Shown here: positions 13,101 through 24,715 of the stretch, in pieces
Layout: each line of letters opens with the position of its first letter
Numbering within the stretch: the first letter of the stretch is position 1
Assembly: GCF_050948215.1 (NCBI RefSeq)
Contig: NW_027488848.1
Span: 62,001 to 126,000 of the forward strand
DNA length: 64,000 bases
Direction of reading: 5' to 3'
DNA from: Halictus rubicundus
Lineage: Eukaryota > Arthropoda > Insecta > Hymenoptera > Halictidae
Translations under genes and position numbers: made by a program
Notes under the pieces: model-generated
Told to the model about the DNA's origin: nothing
Seen by the model: the letters and a program-made list of their open reading frames with translations, nothing else
Database searches by the model: none

Positions 13101-15520
13101 AGTATAGAGGATAGGATAGGATAGAGGATAGGATAGGATAGAGGATAGGATAGGATAGGATAGAGGATTGGATTGGATAGAGGATAGGATAGGGGATTGG
13201 ATAGGATAGAGGATAGGATCCGATAGTGGAAGGTATAGGGGGTTGGATAGGATAGAGGATAGGAGACGATAGAGGATAGGATAGGGGATTGTATAGGATA
13301 GAGGACAAGAGACGATAGAGGATAGGATAGGTTAGAGGATAGGATAGAGGACAAGAGACGATAGAGGATAGGATAGGTTAGAGGATAGGATAGGATAGAG
13401 GATAGGATAGGATAGAGGATAGGATAGGATAGAGGATAGGATAGGATAGAGGATAGGATAGGATTGAGGATAGGATAGAATAGAGGAAAGGATAGGATAG
13501 AGGATCGGATAGGTGATTGGATAGGATAGAGGATAGGATAGGATAGAGGATAGGATAGGATAGAGGATAGGATAGGATAGGATAGAGGATTGGATTGGAT
13601 AGAGGATAGGATATAGGAGTGGATAGGATAGAGGATAGGATACGATAGTGGATAGGATAGAGGATAGGATAGGATAGAGGATAGGACAGGATCGCGGATA
13701 GGATAGGATATAGGATTGGATAGGGGATTGGATACGATAGGGGATAGGAGACGATAGAGGATAGGATAGGATAGAGGGTAGGATAGCATAGAGGATAGGA
13801 TAGGATAGAGGATAGGATAGGATAGAGGATAGGATAGGATACAGGATAGGATAGGATAGAGGATATTATAGGATAGAGGATAGGATAGGATAGAGGATAG
13901 GATAGGATAGAGGATTGGATAGGATAGAGGATAGGATAGGATAGAGGATAGGATCGGATAGATGATAGGATAGGGGATTGCATAGGATAGACAATAGGAG
14001 ACGATAAAGGATAGGATAGGGGATTGTATAGGATAGAGGATAGGAGACGATAGAGGATAGGATAGGGGATTGTATAGGCTAGAGGACAGGAGACGATAGA
14101 GGATAGGATAGGATAGAGTATAGGATAGGGTAGGATAGGGGATTGTATAGGCTAGAGGACAGGAGACGATAGAGGATAGGATAGGATACAGGATAGGATA
14201 GGATAGAGGATAGGATAGGATAGAGGATAGGATAGGATAGAGGATCGGATAGGATAGAGGATAGGATAGGATAGAGGGTAGGATAGGATAGAGGATATGA
14301 TAGGATAGAGGATAGGATAGGATAGAGGATAGGATAGGATAGAGGATAGGATACGATAGAGGATAGGATATTATAGAGGATAGGATAGGATAGAGGATAG
14401 GATAGGATAGAGGATAGGATAGGATAGAGGATAGGATAGGATAGGATAGAGGATTGGATTGGATAGAGGATAGGATATAGGATTGGATAGGATAGAGGAT
14501 AGGATAGGATAGAGGATGGGATTGGATAGAGGATAGGATATGATAGAGGATATGATAGGATAGAGGATCGGATAGGATATGATAGAGGATATGATAGGAT
14601 AGAGGATCGGATAGGATATGATAGAGGATAGGATAGGGGATTGGATAGGATAGAGGATAGGATATGGGATAGTATACGATAGAGGATAGGATAGGGGATT
14701 GGATACGATAGAGTATAGGATAGGATTGAGGATAGGATAGAGTTGAGTATAGGCGAGGATAGAGGATAGGATAGGATTGAGGATAGGATAGGAAAGAGGA
14801 TAGAATAGGATTGAGGATAAGATAGGATAGAGGATAGGATAGGATAGAGGATAGGCTAGGATAGAGGATCGGATAGGATAGAGTATAGAATATAGGATTG
14901 GATAGGATACAGGAAGGGATACGATAGAGGATAGGATAGGGTAGGATAGAGAATAGGATAGGATAGAGGATAGGATAGAGGATAGGATAGGATAGAGGAT
15001 AGGATAGGATAGAGGATAGGATAGGATAGAGGATAGGATACGATAGAGGATAGCATAGGATAGAGGATATTATAGGATAGATGATATTATAGGTAAGAGG
15101 ATAGGGTAGGATGGAGGATACGATATTATAGAGAATACGATCTTACAGAGGACAGGATGCGATAGAGGATAGGATTGGATAGAGGATAGGATAGAGGATT
15201 GGATAGGTTAGAGTATAGGATAGGATAGAGGATAGGATAGGATAGAGGATAGGATAGGATAGAGGATAGGATAGGATAGAGGATAGGATAGGATACAGGA
15301 TAGGATAGGATAGAGGATAGGATAGGATAGAGGATAGGATAGGATAGAGGAAAGGATAGGATTGAGGATAGGATTCGATAGTGGATAGTACAGGATAGAT
15401 GATAGGATAGGATAGAGGATAGGATAGGATAGAGGATAGGATAGGATAGAGGATAGGATAGGATAGAGGATAGGATAGGATAGAGGAGAGGATAGAGGAT
15501 AGGATAGAGGATTGGATACA
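10146..15520. repeat. Region I satellite, mixed modules
   Basis: This stretch alternates plain 17-mer runs with modules seen elsewhere. They include the CTTACAG module at about 10,243-10,320, 11,388-11,470 and 15,077-15,160, the GGATCC modules at about 10,502, 11,676, 11,996 and 13,216, and the TTGAGTATAG modules at 12,615 and 14,743. The right copy of the 1.28 kb duplicate lies at 13,580-14,870. A GATACAGGAAGGGATACG word near 14,908, rarely seen elsewhere, links the area to 18,315 and 19,014. No non-satellite sequence was found. Confidence 0.72.
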
Positions 15521-17224
15521 ATAGAGGATATTATAGGATAGACGATAGGATAGGATAGAGGATGGGATAGGATAGATGATATTATAGGAAAGAGGATAGG
15601 ATATGATGAAGGATACGATATTATAGAGGATAGGATATAATACAGTATAGCATATAATAGAGGATAGGATAGGATTGTGGATAGGATAGTATAGGGGATA
15701 GGATAGGATAGAGGATAGTATAGTATAGAGGATAGGATAAGATAGAGGGTAGGACAGAGGATAGGATAGAGGATAGGATAGGATAGAGGATAGGATAGGA
15801 TGGAGGACAGGAGACGATAGAGGACAGGAGACGATAGAGGAGAGAGGATAGGATAGAGGATAGGATAGGATACAGGATAGGATAGGATAGAGGATAGGAT
15901 AGGAAAGAGGATAGGATAGTAAAGAGGATAGGATAGGATAGATGATAGGATAGGATAGATGATAGGATAGGATAGAGGATAGGATAGGATAGAGGATAGA
16001 ATAGGATTGAGGATAAGATAGGATAGAGGATAGGATAGGATAGAGAATAGGATAGGATAGATGATATTATGGGAAAGAGGATAGGATATGGTAGAGGTTA
16101 CGATATTGTAGAGGATAGGATAGGATAGATGATATTATAGGATCGAGGATACGATATTATAGAGGATACGATAGAATACAGGATAGAATAGGATAGATGA
16201 TATTATAGGAAAGAGGATAGGATAGGATCGAAGAAAGGATAGGATAGAGGATAGGATAGGATAGAGGATAGGATAGGATAGAGGATAGGATAGGATAGAG
16301 GATAGGATAGGATTGGGGATAGGGTAGGATAGAGGATAGGACAGGATAGAGGATAGGACAGGGGGTTTGATAGGATAGCGGATAGGATACGATAGACGAT
16401 AGGATAGGATAGAGGATAGGATAGGATATAGAATAGGATAGGATAGATAATATTATAGGAAAGAGGATAGGATATGATAGAGGATACGATATTATAGAGG
16501 ATAGGATAATATAGAGGATAGGATAGGATAGAGGATAGAATAGGATTGAGGATAAGATAGGAGAGAGGATAGGATAGGATAGAGGATAGGATATGATAGA
16601 GGATAGGATAGGATAGAAGATAGGATAGGATAGAGGATAGGATAGGATTGGGGATAGGGTAGGATAGAGGATACGATATTATAGAGGATAGGATAATATA
16701 GAGGATAGGATAGGATAGAGGATAGGATAGGATAGAGGATAGGATAGGATAGAGGATAGAATAGGATTGAGGATAGGATAGGACAGAGGATAGGATAGGA
16801 TAGAGGATAGGACAGGATAGAGGATAGGATAGGATTGAGGATAAGATCGGATACAGGATAGGATAGGATAGAGAATAGGATAGGATAGATGATATTATAG
16901 GATAGAGGATACGATATTATAGAGGATAGGATAGGATAGAGGATCGGATAGGATATGATAGAGGATAGGATAGGGGATTGGATAGGATAGATGATAGGAT
17001 AGGATAGGATACGATAGAGAATAGGATCTTATAGAGGATAGGATAGGATAGAGGATAGGATAGGATAGAGGATAGGATAGACGATTGGATAGAATAGAGG
17101 ATATTATAGGATACAGGATAGGATAGGATAGCGGATAGGATAGGTATGAGGATATGATAGGTTTGAGGACAGGATAGTATAGAGGATAGGATAGAGGATA
17201 GGATAGAGGATAGGATAGGATATA
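15521..17224. repeat. Most degenerate stretch of the array
   Basis: Plain 17-mers are least frequent here and altered words most frequent. Examples are GATGATATTATAGGAAAGAGG near 15,570, 16,060 (as GATGATATTATGGG), 16,190 and 16,440; GGTTACGATATTGTAG near 16,097; GATAATATAGAGG near 16,505 and 16,690; GACAGGGGGTTTGATAGG near 16,355; GGGAGAG-like purine stretches near 15,835; and GGTATGAGG near 17,143. The GGATA rhythm is still visible throughout, so this is diverged satellite and not an insertion. Degenerate parts of satellite arrays are generally those least often homogenised by exchange; that reading is inference. Confidence 0.72.
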
Positions 17225-17829
17225 GTATAGGATAGGATAGAGGATCGGATAGGTGATTGGATAGGATAGAGGATAGGAGACGATAGAGGATAGGATAGGG
17301 GATTGGATAGGATAGAGGATAGGATAAGGATAGATGATAGGATGGGATAGAGGATAGGATAGGATATACGATAGGTTAAGTTAGAGATAGTATAGAGGAT
17401 AGGATAGGATTGAGGATAGGATAGAGGATCGGATAGAATAGACGATAGGATAGGATAGATGATAGGATGGGATAGAGGATAGGATAGGATAGAGGATTAG
17501 ATAGGATAGAGGATAGGATACGATAGAGGATAGGATAGGATAGAGGATAGGATAGGATAGAGGATAGGATAGAATATAGGATATGTTCGAGGATAGGATA
17601 GGATAGAGGATTGGACAGAGGATTGGATATGATAGAGGCTAGGATAGGGTAGAGGATAGGATAGGATAACGGATAGGATAGGATTGAGGATAGGATAGGT
17701 TAGAGGATACGATAGGGGATTGGACAGGATAGAGGATAGGATAGGATTGAGGATTGGATAGGATTGAGGATAGGATAGGATTGAGGATAGGATAGAGGAT
17801 AGGATAGGATAGAGGATAGGATAGGATAG

Positions 17830-19247
17830 AGGATAGGATAGGATAGATGATATTATAGGAAAGAGGATAGGATATGATAGAGGATACGATATTACAGAGG
17901 ATAGGATACGATAGAGGATCGGATAGAATATGATAGAGGATAGGATAGGGGACTGGATAGGATAGAGGATAGGATATGGGATAGAATACGATAGGGGATA
18001 GGATAGGGGATTGGATACGATAGAGTATAGGATAGGATTGAGGATAGGATAGAGTTGAGTATAGGAGAGGATAGAGGATAGGATAGGATTGAGGATAGGA
18101 TAGGAAAGAGGATAGGATAGTAAAGAGGATATAATAGGATAGAGGATAGGATAGGATAGAGGATAGGATAGGATAGAGGATAGAATAGGATTGAGGATAA
18201 GATAGGATAGAGGATAGGATAGGATAGAGGTTAGGATAGGATAGAGGATAGGATAGGATAGAGGATAGGATAGGATAGAGTATAGAATATAGGATTGGAT
18301 AGGATACAGGAAGGGATACGATAGAGGATAGGATAGGGTAGGATAGAGAATAGGATAGGATGGATGATATTATAGGATAGAGGATAGAATAGGATAGAGG
18401 ATAGGATAGGATAGCGGATAGGATATGATAGAGTATAGAATAGGATAGAGGATAGGATAGGATAGAGTATAGGATAGGATTGAGAATAGGATATGATAGG
18501 GTAGAGGATAGGATAGGATAGAGGTTAGGATAGGATAGAGGATAGGATAGGATAGATGATATTATAGGAAAGAGGATAGGATATGATAGAGGATACGATA
18601 TTACAGAGGATAGGATACGATAGAGGATCGGATAGAATATGATAGAGGACAGGATAGGGGACTGGATAGGATAGAGGATAGGATATGGGATAGAATACGA
18701 TAGGGGATAGGATAGGGGATTGGATACGATAGAGTATAGGATAGGATTGAGGATAGGATAGAGTTGAGTATAGGAGAGGATAGAGGATAGGATAGGATTG
18801 AGGATAGGATAGGAAAGAGGATAGGATAGTAAAGAGGATATAATAGGATAGAGGATAGGATAGGATAGAGGATAGGATAGGATAGAGGATAGAATAGGAT
18901 TGAGGATAAGATAGGATAGAGGATAGGATAGGATAGAGGTTAGGATAGGATAGAGGATAGGATAGGATAGAGGATAGGATAGGATAGAGTATAGAATATA
19001 GGATTGGATAGGATACAGGAAGGGATACGATAGAGGATAGGATAGGGTAGGATAGAGAATAGGATAGGATGGATGATATTATAGGATAGAGGATAGAATA
19101 GGATAGAGGATAGGATAGGATAGCGGATAGGATATGATAGAGTATAGAATAGGATAGAGGATAGGATAGGATAGAGTATAGGATAGGATTGAGAATAGGA
19201 TATGATAGGGTAGAGGATAGGATAGGATAGAGGTTAGGATAGAGGAT
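17830..19247. repeat. Nearly perfect 709-bp tandem duplication (two copies)
   Basis: Copy A is about 17,830-18,538 and copy B about 18,539-19,247. Anchors at constant offset 709 are GATGATATT (17,846 and 18,555), TTACAG (17,892 and 18,601), ACTGGATAGG (17,952 and 18,661), TTGAGTATAGGAGAGG (18,055 and 18,764) and GAGGTTAGG (18,521 and 19,230). Reading both copies through, I see a single difference: GAGGATAGGATAGGGGACT in A is GAGGACAGGATAGGGGACT in B near 18,650. 709 is not a multiple of 17 (41 units plus 12 bp), so the crossover joined unlike units. The near identity inside an otherwise diverged neighbourhood marks a recent event. Confidence 0.88.
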
Positions 19248-20584
19248 AGGATAGGATAGAGGATAGGATAGGATAGAGGATAGGATAGGATAGAGGATAG
19301 GATAGGATTGAGGATAGGATAGGATTGAGGATAGGATAGGATAGAGGATAGGATAGGATAGAGGATCGGATAGAGGATAGGAGACGATAGAGGATAGGAT
19401 AGGGGATTGGATAGGATAGAGGATAGGATATGGGATAGAATACGATAGAGGATAGGATAGGGGATTGGATAGGATAGAGGATAGTATAGGGGATTGGATA
19501 GGATATAGGATAGGATACGATAGAGGATAGGATAGGGGATTGGATAGGATAGAGGATAGATTAGGATAGAGGATAGGATATGGGATAGGATACAATAGAG
19601 GATAGGATAGGGGATTGGATAGGATAGAGGATAGGATAGGATTGAGGATAGGATAGGATTCAGGATTGGATAGAGAATACGATAGGATAGAGGATAGGAT
19701 ACGATAGAGGATAGGATAGGATAGAGGATAGGATAGGATAGAGGATAGGATAGGATAGAGGATAGGATAGGATAGGATAGAGTATAGGATAGGATAGAGG
19801 ATACGATATTATAGAGGATAGGATAGGATAGAGGAAACGATAGGGTATTGGATAGGATAGAGCATAGGATAAAGAATAGGATAGGATAGAGGATAGGATA
19901 GGGGATTGGATAGCATACGGGATTGGATAGGATAGAGGATAGGATACGATAGAGGATGGGATAGGATGGAGGAGAGGATAGGGGATTGGATAGGATAGAG
20001 TATAGGATAGGATAGGATAGAGGATACGATATTATAGAGGATAGGATAGGATAGAGGATAGGATCGGATAGAGGATAGGATAGGGGATTGGATAGGATAG
20101 AGGAAAGGATAGGATAGAGGATAGGATAGGATAGAGGATAGGATATAGGATTGGATAGGTTAGAGGATAGGATACGATAGTGGATAGGATAGATGATAGG
20201 ATAGGATAGAGGATAGGATAGTATAGAGGATAGGATAGGATAGAGGATAGAATAGGATAGATGATAGGATAGGAAAGAGGATAGGATAGGATAGAGGATA
20301 GGATAGGATAGAGGATAGGATAGAGGATAGGATAGGATAGAGGATAGGATAGGATAGAGGATAGGATAGGATAGAGGATAGAGGATAGGATAGGATAGAG
20401 GATACGATAGGATAGAGGATAGGATAGGATAGAGGTTAGGTTGGATAGAGTATAGAATAGGATAGAGGATAGGGTAGGATAGAGGATAGGATAGGATTGA
20501 GGATAGTATAGGATAGAGGAAAGGATAGGATAGAGGATAGGATAGGATAGCGGATAGGATAGGATAGAGGATAGTATAGGATAG
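19248..20584. repeat. Transition between region I and region II
   Basis: The GGGGATTGG-type units of region I fade out here and words typical of region III first appear. One is the module GAAACGATAGGGTATTGG, GAGCATAGGATAAAG and GCATACGGGATTGG at about 19,835-19,925, which recurs at 28,583 and many times from 38,880 to 47,110. Bases 20,230-20,615 match 27,725-28,115 (offset 7495-7500 bp). Both contain GGAAAGAGG, a lone 7-bp spacing GAGGATAGAGGATAGG, GATACGATAGG and the distinctive GAGGTTAGGTTGGATAGAG word. Region II is therefore bracketed by related sequence. Confidence 0.75.
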
Positions 20585-20792
20585 AGGATAGGATAGGATA
20601 GAGGATAGGATAGGATAGAGGATAGGATAGGATAGAGGATAGGATAGGATAGAGGATAGGATAGGATAGAGGATAGGATAGGATAGAGGATAGGATAGGA
20701 TAGAGGATAGGATAGGATAGAGGATAGGATAGGATAGAGGATAGGATAGGATAGAGGATAGGATAGGATAGAGGATAGGATAGGATAGAGGA
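20585..20792. repeat. Perfect 17-mer run opening region II
   Basis: About 12 consecutive copies of GGATAGGATAGGATAGA are present without a visible substitution, between a GATAGTATAGG unit near 20,572 and the first TATGATAGG unit at 20,793. The run marks a sharp change from the varied units of region I to the regular block to its right. Confidence 0.8.
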
Positions 20793-20879
20793 TATGATAG
20801 GATAGAGGATCGGATAGGATAGAGGATAGGATAGGATAGAGGATAGAATACGATAGAGGATAGGATATTATAGAGGATA

Positions 20880-21762
20880 GGATAGGATAGAGGATAGGAT
20901 AGGATAGAGGATAGGATAGGATAGAGGATAGGATAGGATAGAGGATAGGATAGGATACAGGATATGATAGGATAGAGGATCGGATAGGATAGAGGATAGG
21001 ATAGGATAGAGGATAGAATACGATAGAGGATAGGATATTATAGAGGATAGGATAGGATAGAGAATAGGATAGGATAGAGGATAGGATAGGATAGAGGATA
21101 GGATAGGATAGAGGATAGGATAGGATAGAGGATAGGATAGGATAGAGGATAGGATAGGATAGAGGATAGGATAGGATAGAGGATAGGATAGGATAGAGGA
21201 TAGGATAGGATAGAGGATAGAATACGATAGAGGATAGGATATTATAGAGGATAGGATAGGATAGAGGATAGGATAGGATAGAGGATAGGATAGGATAGAG
21301 GATAGGATAGGATAGATGATAGGATAGGATAGAGGATAGGATAGGATAGAGGATATGATAGGATAGAGGATCGGATAGGATAGAGGATAGGATAGGATAG
21401 AGGGTAGAATACGATAGAGGATAGGATATTATAGAGGATAGGATATTATAGACGATAGGATAGGATAGAGGATAGGATAGGATAGAGGATAGGATAGGAT
21501 AGAGGATATGATAGGATAGAGGATCGGATAGGATAGAGGATAGGATAGGATAGAGGATAGAATACGATAGAGGATAGGATATTATAGAGGATAGGATAGG
21601 ATAGAGGATAGGATAGGATAGAGGATAGGATAGGATAGAGGATAGGATAGGATAGAGGATAGGATAGGATAGAGGATAGGATAGGATAGAGGATAGGATA
21701 GGATAGAGGATATGATAGGATAGAGGATCGGATAGAATAGAGGATAGGATAGGATAGAGGAT
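20880..21762. repeat. ~880-bp duplicate of 23,471-24,353 inside region II
   Basis: The marker spacings 204, 187 and 153 bp after GAATACG at 21,016 are repeated after 23,607, giving an offset of 2591 bp. Shared private words confirm common descent rather than chance spacing: GATACAGGATATGATAGG just before the first marker, GAGAATAGG after it, GATGATAGG (21,315 and 23,906), GAGGGTAGAATACG, a double GATATTATAG, and GGATCGGATAGAATAG near 21,725 and 24,316. I noticed one difference: GACGATAGG near 21,452 is GAGGATAGG in the right copy. The match ends where the right copy turns to GAGGATTGGATAGG. Confidence 0.8.
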
Positions 21763-23169
21763 AGGATAGCATAGAGGATAGGATAGGATAGAGGATGGGA
21801 TAGGATAGCGGATAGGATAGGATAGAAGATAGGATAGGATAGAGGATATGATAGGATAGAGGATCGGATAGGATAGAGGATAGGATAGGATAGAGGATAG
21901 AATACGATAGAGGATAGGATATTATAGAGGATAGGATAGGATAGAGGATAGGATAGGATAGAGGATAGGATAGGATAGAGGATAGGATAGGATAGAGGAT
22001 AGGATAGGATAGAGGATATGATAGGATAGAGGATCGGATAGGATAGAGGATAGGATAGGATAGAGGATAGAATACGATAGAGGATAGGATATTATAGAGG
22101 ATAGGATAGGATAGAGGATAGGATAGGATAGAGGATAGGATAGGATAGAGGATATGATAGGATAGAGGATCGGATAGGATAGAGGATAGGATAGGATAGA
22201 GGATAGAATACGATAGAGGATAGGATATTATAGAGGATAGGATAGGATAGAGGATAGGATAGGATAGAGGATAGGATAGGATGGAGGATAGGATAGGATA
22301 GAGGATAGGATAGGATAGAGGATAGGATAGGATAGAGGATATGATAGGATAGAGGATCGGATAGGATAGAGGATAGGATAGGATAGAGGATAGAATACGA
22401 TAGAGGATAGAATATTATAGAGGATAGGATAGGATAGAGGATAGGATAGGATAGAGGATAGGATAGGATAGAGGATAGGATAGGATAGAGGATAGGATAG
22501 GATAGAGGATAGGATAGGATAGAGGATAGGATAGGATAGAGGATAGGATAGGATAGAGGATATGATAGGATGGAGGATCGGATAGGGGATTGGATAGGAT
22601 AGAGGATAGAATACGATAGAGGATAGGATATTATAGAGGATAGGATAGGATAGAGGATAGGATAGGATAGAGGATAGGATAGGATAGAGGATAGGATAGG
22701 ATAGAGGATAGGATAGGATAGAGGATATGATAGGATAGAGGATCGGATAGGATAGAGGATAGGATAGGATAGAGGATAGGATAGGATAGAGGATAGGATA
22801 GGATAGAGGATGGGATAGGATAGCGGATAGGATAGGATAGAAGATAGGATAGGATAGAGGATATGATAGGATAGAGGATCGGATAGGATAGAGGATAGGA
22901 TAGGATAGAGGATAGAATACGATAGAGGATAGGATATTATAGAGGATAGGATAGGATAGAGGATAGGATAGGATAGAGGATAGGATAGGATAGAGGATAG
23001 GATAGGATAGAGGATAGGATAGGAGAGAGGATAGGATAGGATAGAGGATAGGATAGGATAGAGGATAGGATAGGATAGAGGATAGGATAGGATAGAGGAT
23101 AGGTTAGGATAGAGGATAGGATAGGATAGAGGATATGATAGGATGGAGGATCGGATAGGGGATTGGATA

Positions 23170-24715
23170 GGATAGAGGATAGGATAGGATAGAGGATAGG
23201 ATAGGATTGAGGATAGTATAGGATAGAGGAAAGGATAGGATAGAGGATCGGATAGGTGATTGGATAGGATAGAGGATAGGATAGGATAGAGGATAGTATA
23301 GGATAGAGGATAGGATAGCATAGAGGATAGAATAGGATAGAGGATAGGATAGGGTAGAGGATATGATAGGATAGAGGATCGGATAGGATAGAGGATAGGA
23401 TAGGATAGGATAGAGGATAGGATAGGATAGAGGATAGGATAGGATAGAGGATAGGATAGGATAGAGGATAGGATAGGATAGAGGATAGGATAGGATAGAG
23501 GATAGGATAGGATAGAGGATAGGATAGGATAGAGGATAGGATAGGATACAGGATATGATAGGATAGAGGATCGGATAGGATAGAGGATAGGATAGGATAG
23601 AGGATAGAATACGATAGAGGATAGGATATTATAGAGGATAGGATAGGATAGAGAATAGGATAGGATAGAGGATAGGATAGGATAGAGGATAGGATAGGAT
23701 AGAGGATAGGATAGGATAGAGGATAGGATAGGATAGAGGATAGGATAGGATAGAGGATAGGATAGGATAGAGGATAGGATAGGATAGAGGATAGGATAGG
23801 ATAGAGGATAGAATACGATAGAGGATAGGATATTATAGAGGATAGGATAGGATAGAGGATAGGATAGGATAGAGGATAGGATAGGATAGAGGATAGGATA
23901 GGATAGATGATAGGATAGGATAGAGGATAGGATAGGATAGAGGATATGATAGGATAGAGGATCGGATAGGATAGAGGATAGGATAGGATAGAGGGTAGAA
24001 TACGATAGAGGATAGGATATTATAGAGGATAGGATATTATAGAGGATAGGATAGGATAGAGGATAGGATAGGATAGAGGATAGGATAGGATAGAGGATAT
24101 GATAGGATAGAGGATCGGATAGGATAGAGGATAGGATAGGATAGAGGATAGAATACGATAGAGGATAGGATATTATAGAGGATAGGATAGGATAGAGGAT
24201 AGGATAGGATAGAGGATAGGATAGGATAGAGGATAGGATAGGATAGAGGATAGGATAGGATAGAGGATAGGATAGGATAGAGGATAGGATAGGATAGAGG
24301 ATATGATAGGATAGAGGATCGGATAGAATAGAGGATAGGATAGGATAGAGGATTGGATAGGATAGAGGATAGGATAGGATAGAGGATAGGATAGGATTGA
24401 GGATAGTATAGGATAGAGGAAAGGATAGGATAGAGGATCGGATAGGTGATTGGATAGGATAGAGGATAGGATAGGATAGAGGATAGTATAGGATAGAGGA
24501 TAGGATAGCATAGAGGATAGAATAGGATAGAGGATAGGATAGGGTAGAGGATATGATAGGATAGAGGATCGGATAGGATAGAGGATAGGATAGGATAGGA
24601 TAGAGGATAGGATAGGATAGAGGATAGGATAGGATAGAGGATAGGATAGGATAGAGGATAGGATAGGATAGAGGATAGGATAGGATAGAGGATAGGATAG
24701 GATAGAGGATAAGAT
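23170..24715. repeat. Pair of ~390-bp segments 1190 bp (70 units) apart
   Basis: The ordered words GATTGAGGATAGTATAGG, GGAAAGG, GGATCGGATAGGTGATTGG, GATAGTATAGG, GATAGCATAG, GATAGAATAGG and GGGTAGAGGATATGATAGG at 23,170-23,560 are repeated at 24,360-24,715. The offset is exactly 1190 bp, or 70 units of 17 bp. The same series, with variations, also appears at about 27,410-27,600, 32,160-32,450, 32,800-33,010 and 35,390-35,690. It is therefore a mobile module within the array, spread by recombination and not by transposition: it has no element-like ends. Confidence 0.75.

Larger units (their letters stand above)
1..20585. repeat. Region I: heterogeneous satellite block with shuffled ~1.4-1.5 kb higher-order units
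   Basis: This block carries the largest variety of altered units. Recurring variants are GGGGATTGG, GAGACGATAG, GGATCCGATAG, GGCGAGAGGACAGG or GGCTAGAGGACAGG, GACAATAGGAG, GGATTGGATTGG, and TTGAGTATAGGCGAGG. The same variants return in the same order in segments hundreds of bases to over 1 kb long. For example, TTGAGTATAG occurs at about 3311, 8581, 10022, 12615, 14743, 18055 and 18764. The higher-order period is irregular because 12-, 17- and 22-bp units have been gained or lost between copies. Compared with region II, few stretches here are pure 17-mers, which suggests an older or less recently homogenised part of the array. No gene is present. Confidence 0.85.

Noticed and set aside
17830..19247. 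Transposon or insertion sequence for the 709-bp duplicated segment
   Set aside because: No terminal inverted repeats, target-site duplication or coding capacity; the segment is internally GGATA satellite and directly adjacent to its twin, as in unequal crossover.
20870..20885. GATATTATAG units as bacterial -10 boxes or TATA boxes (the reverse complement contains TATAAT)
   Set aside because: The hexamer arises from a GG-to-TT change in a satellite unit and recurs dozens of times with no -35 element, start site or gene downstream.
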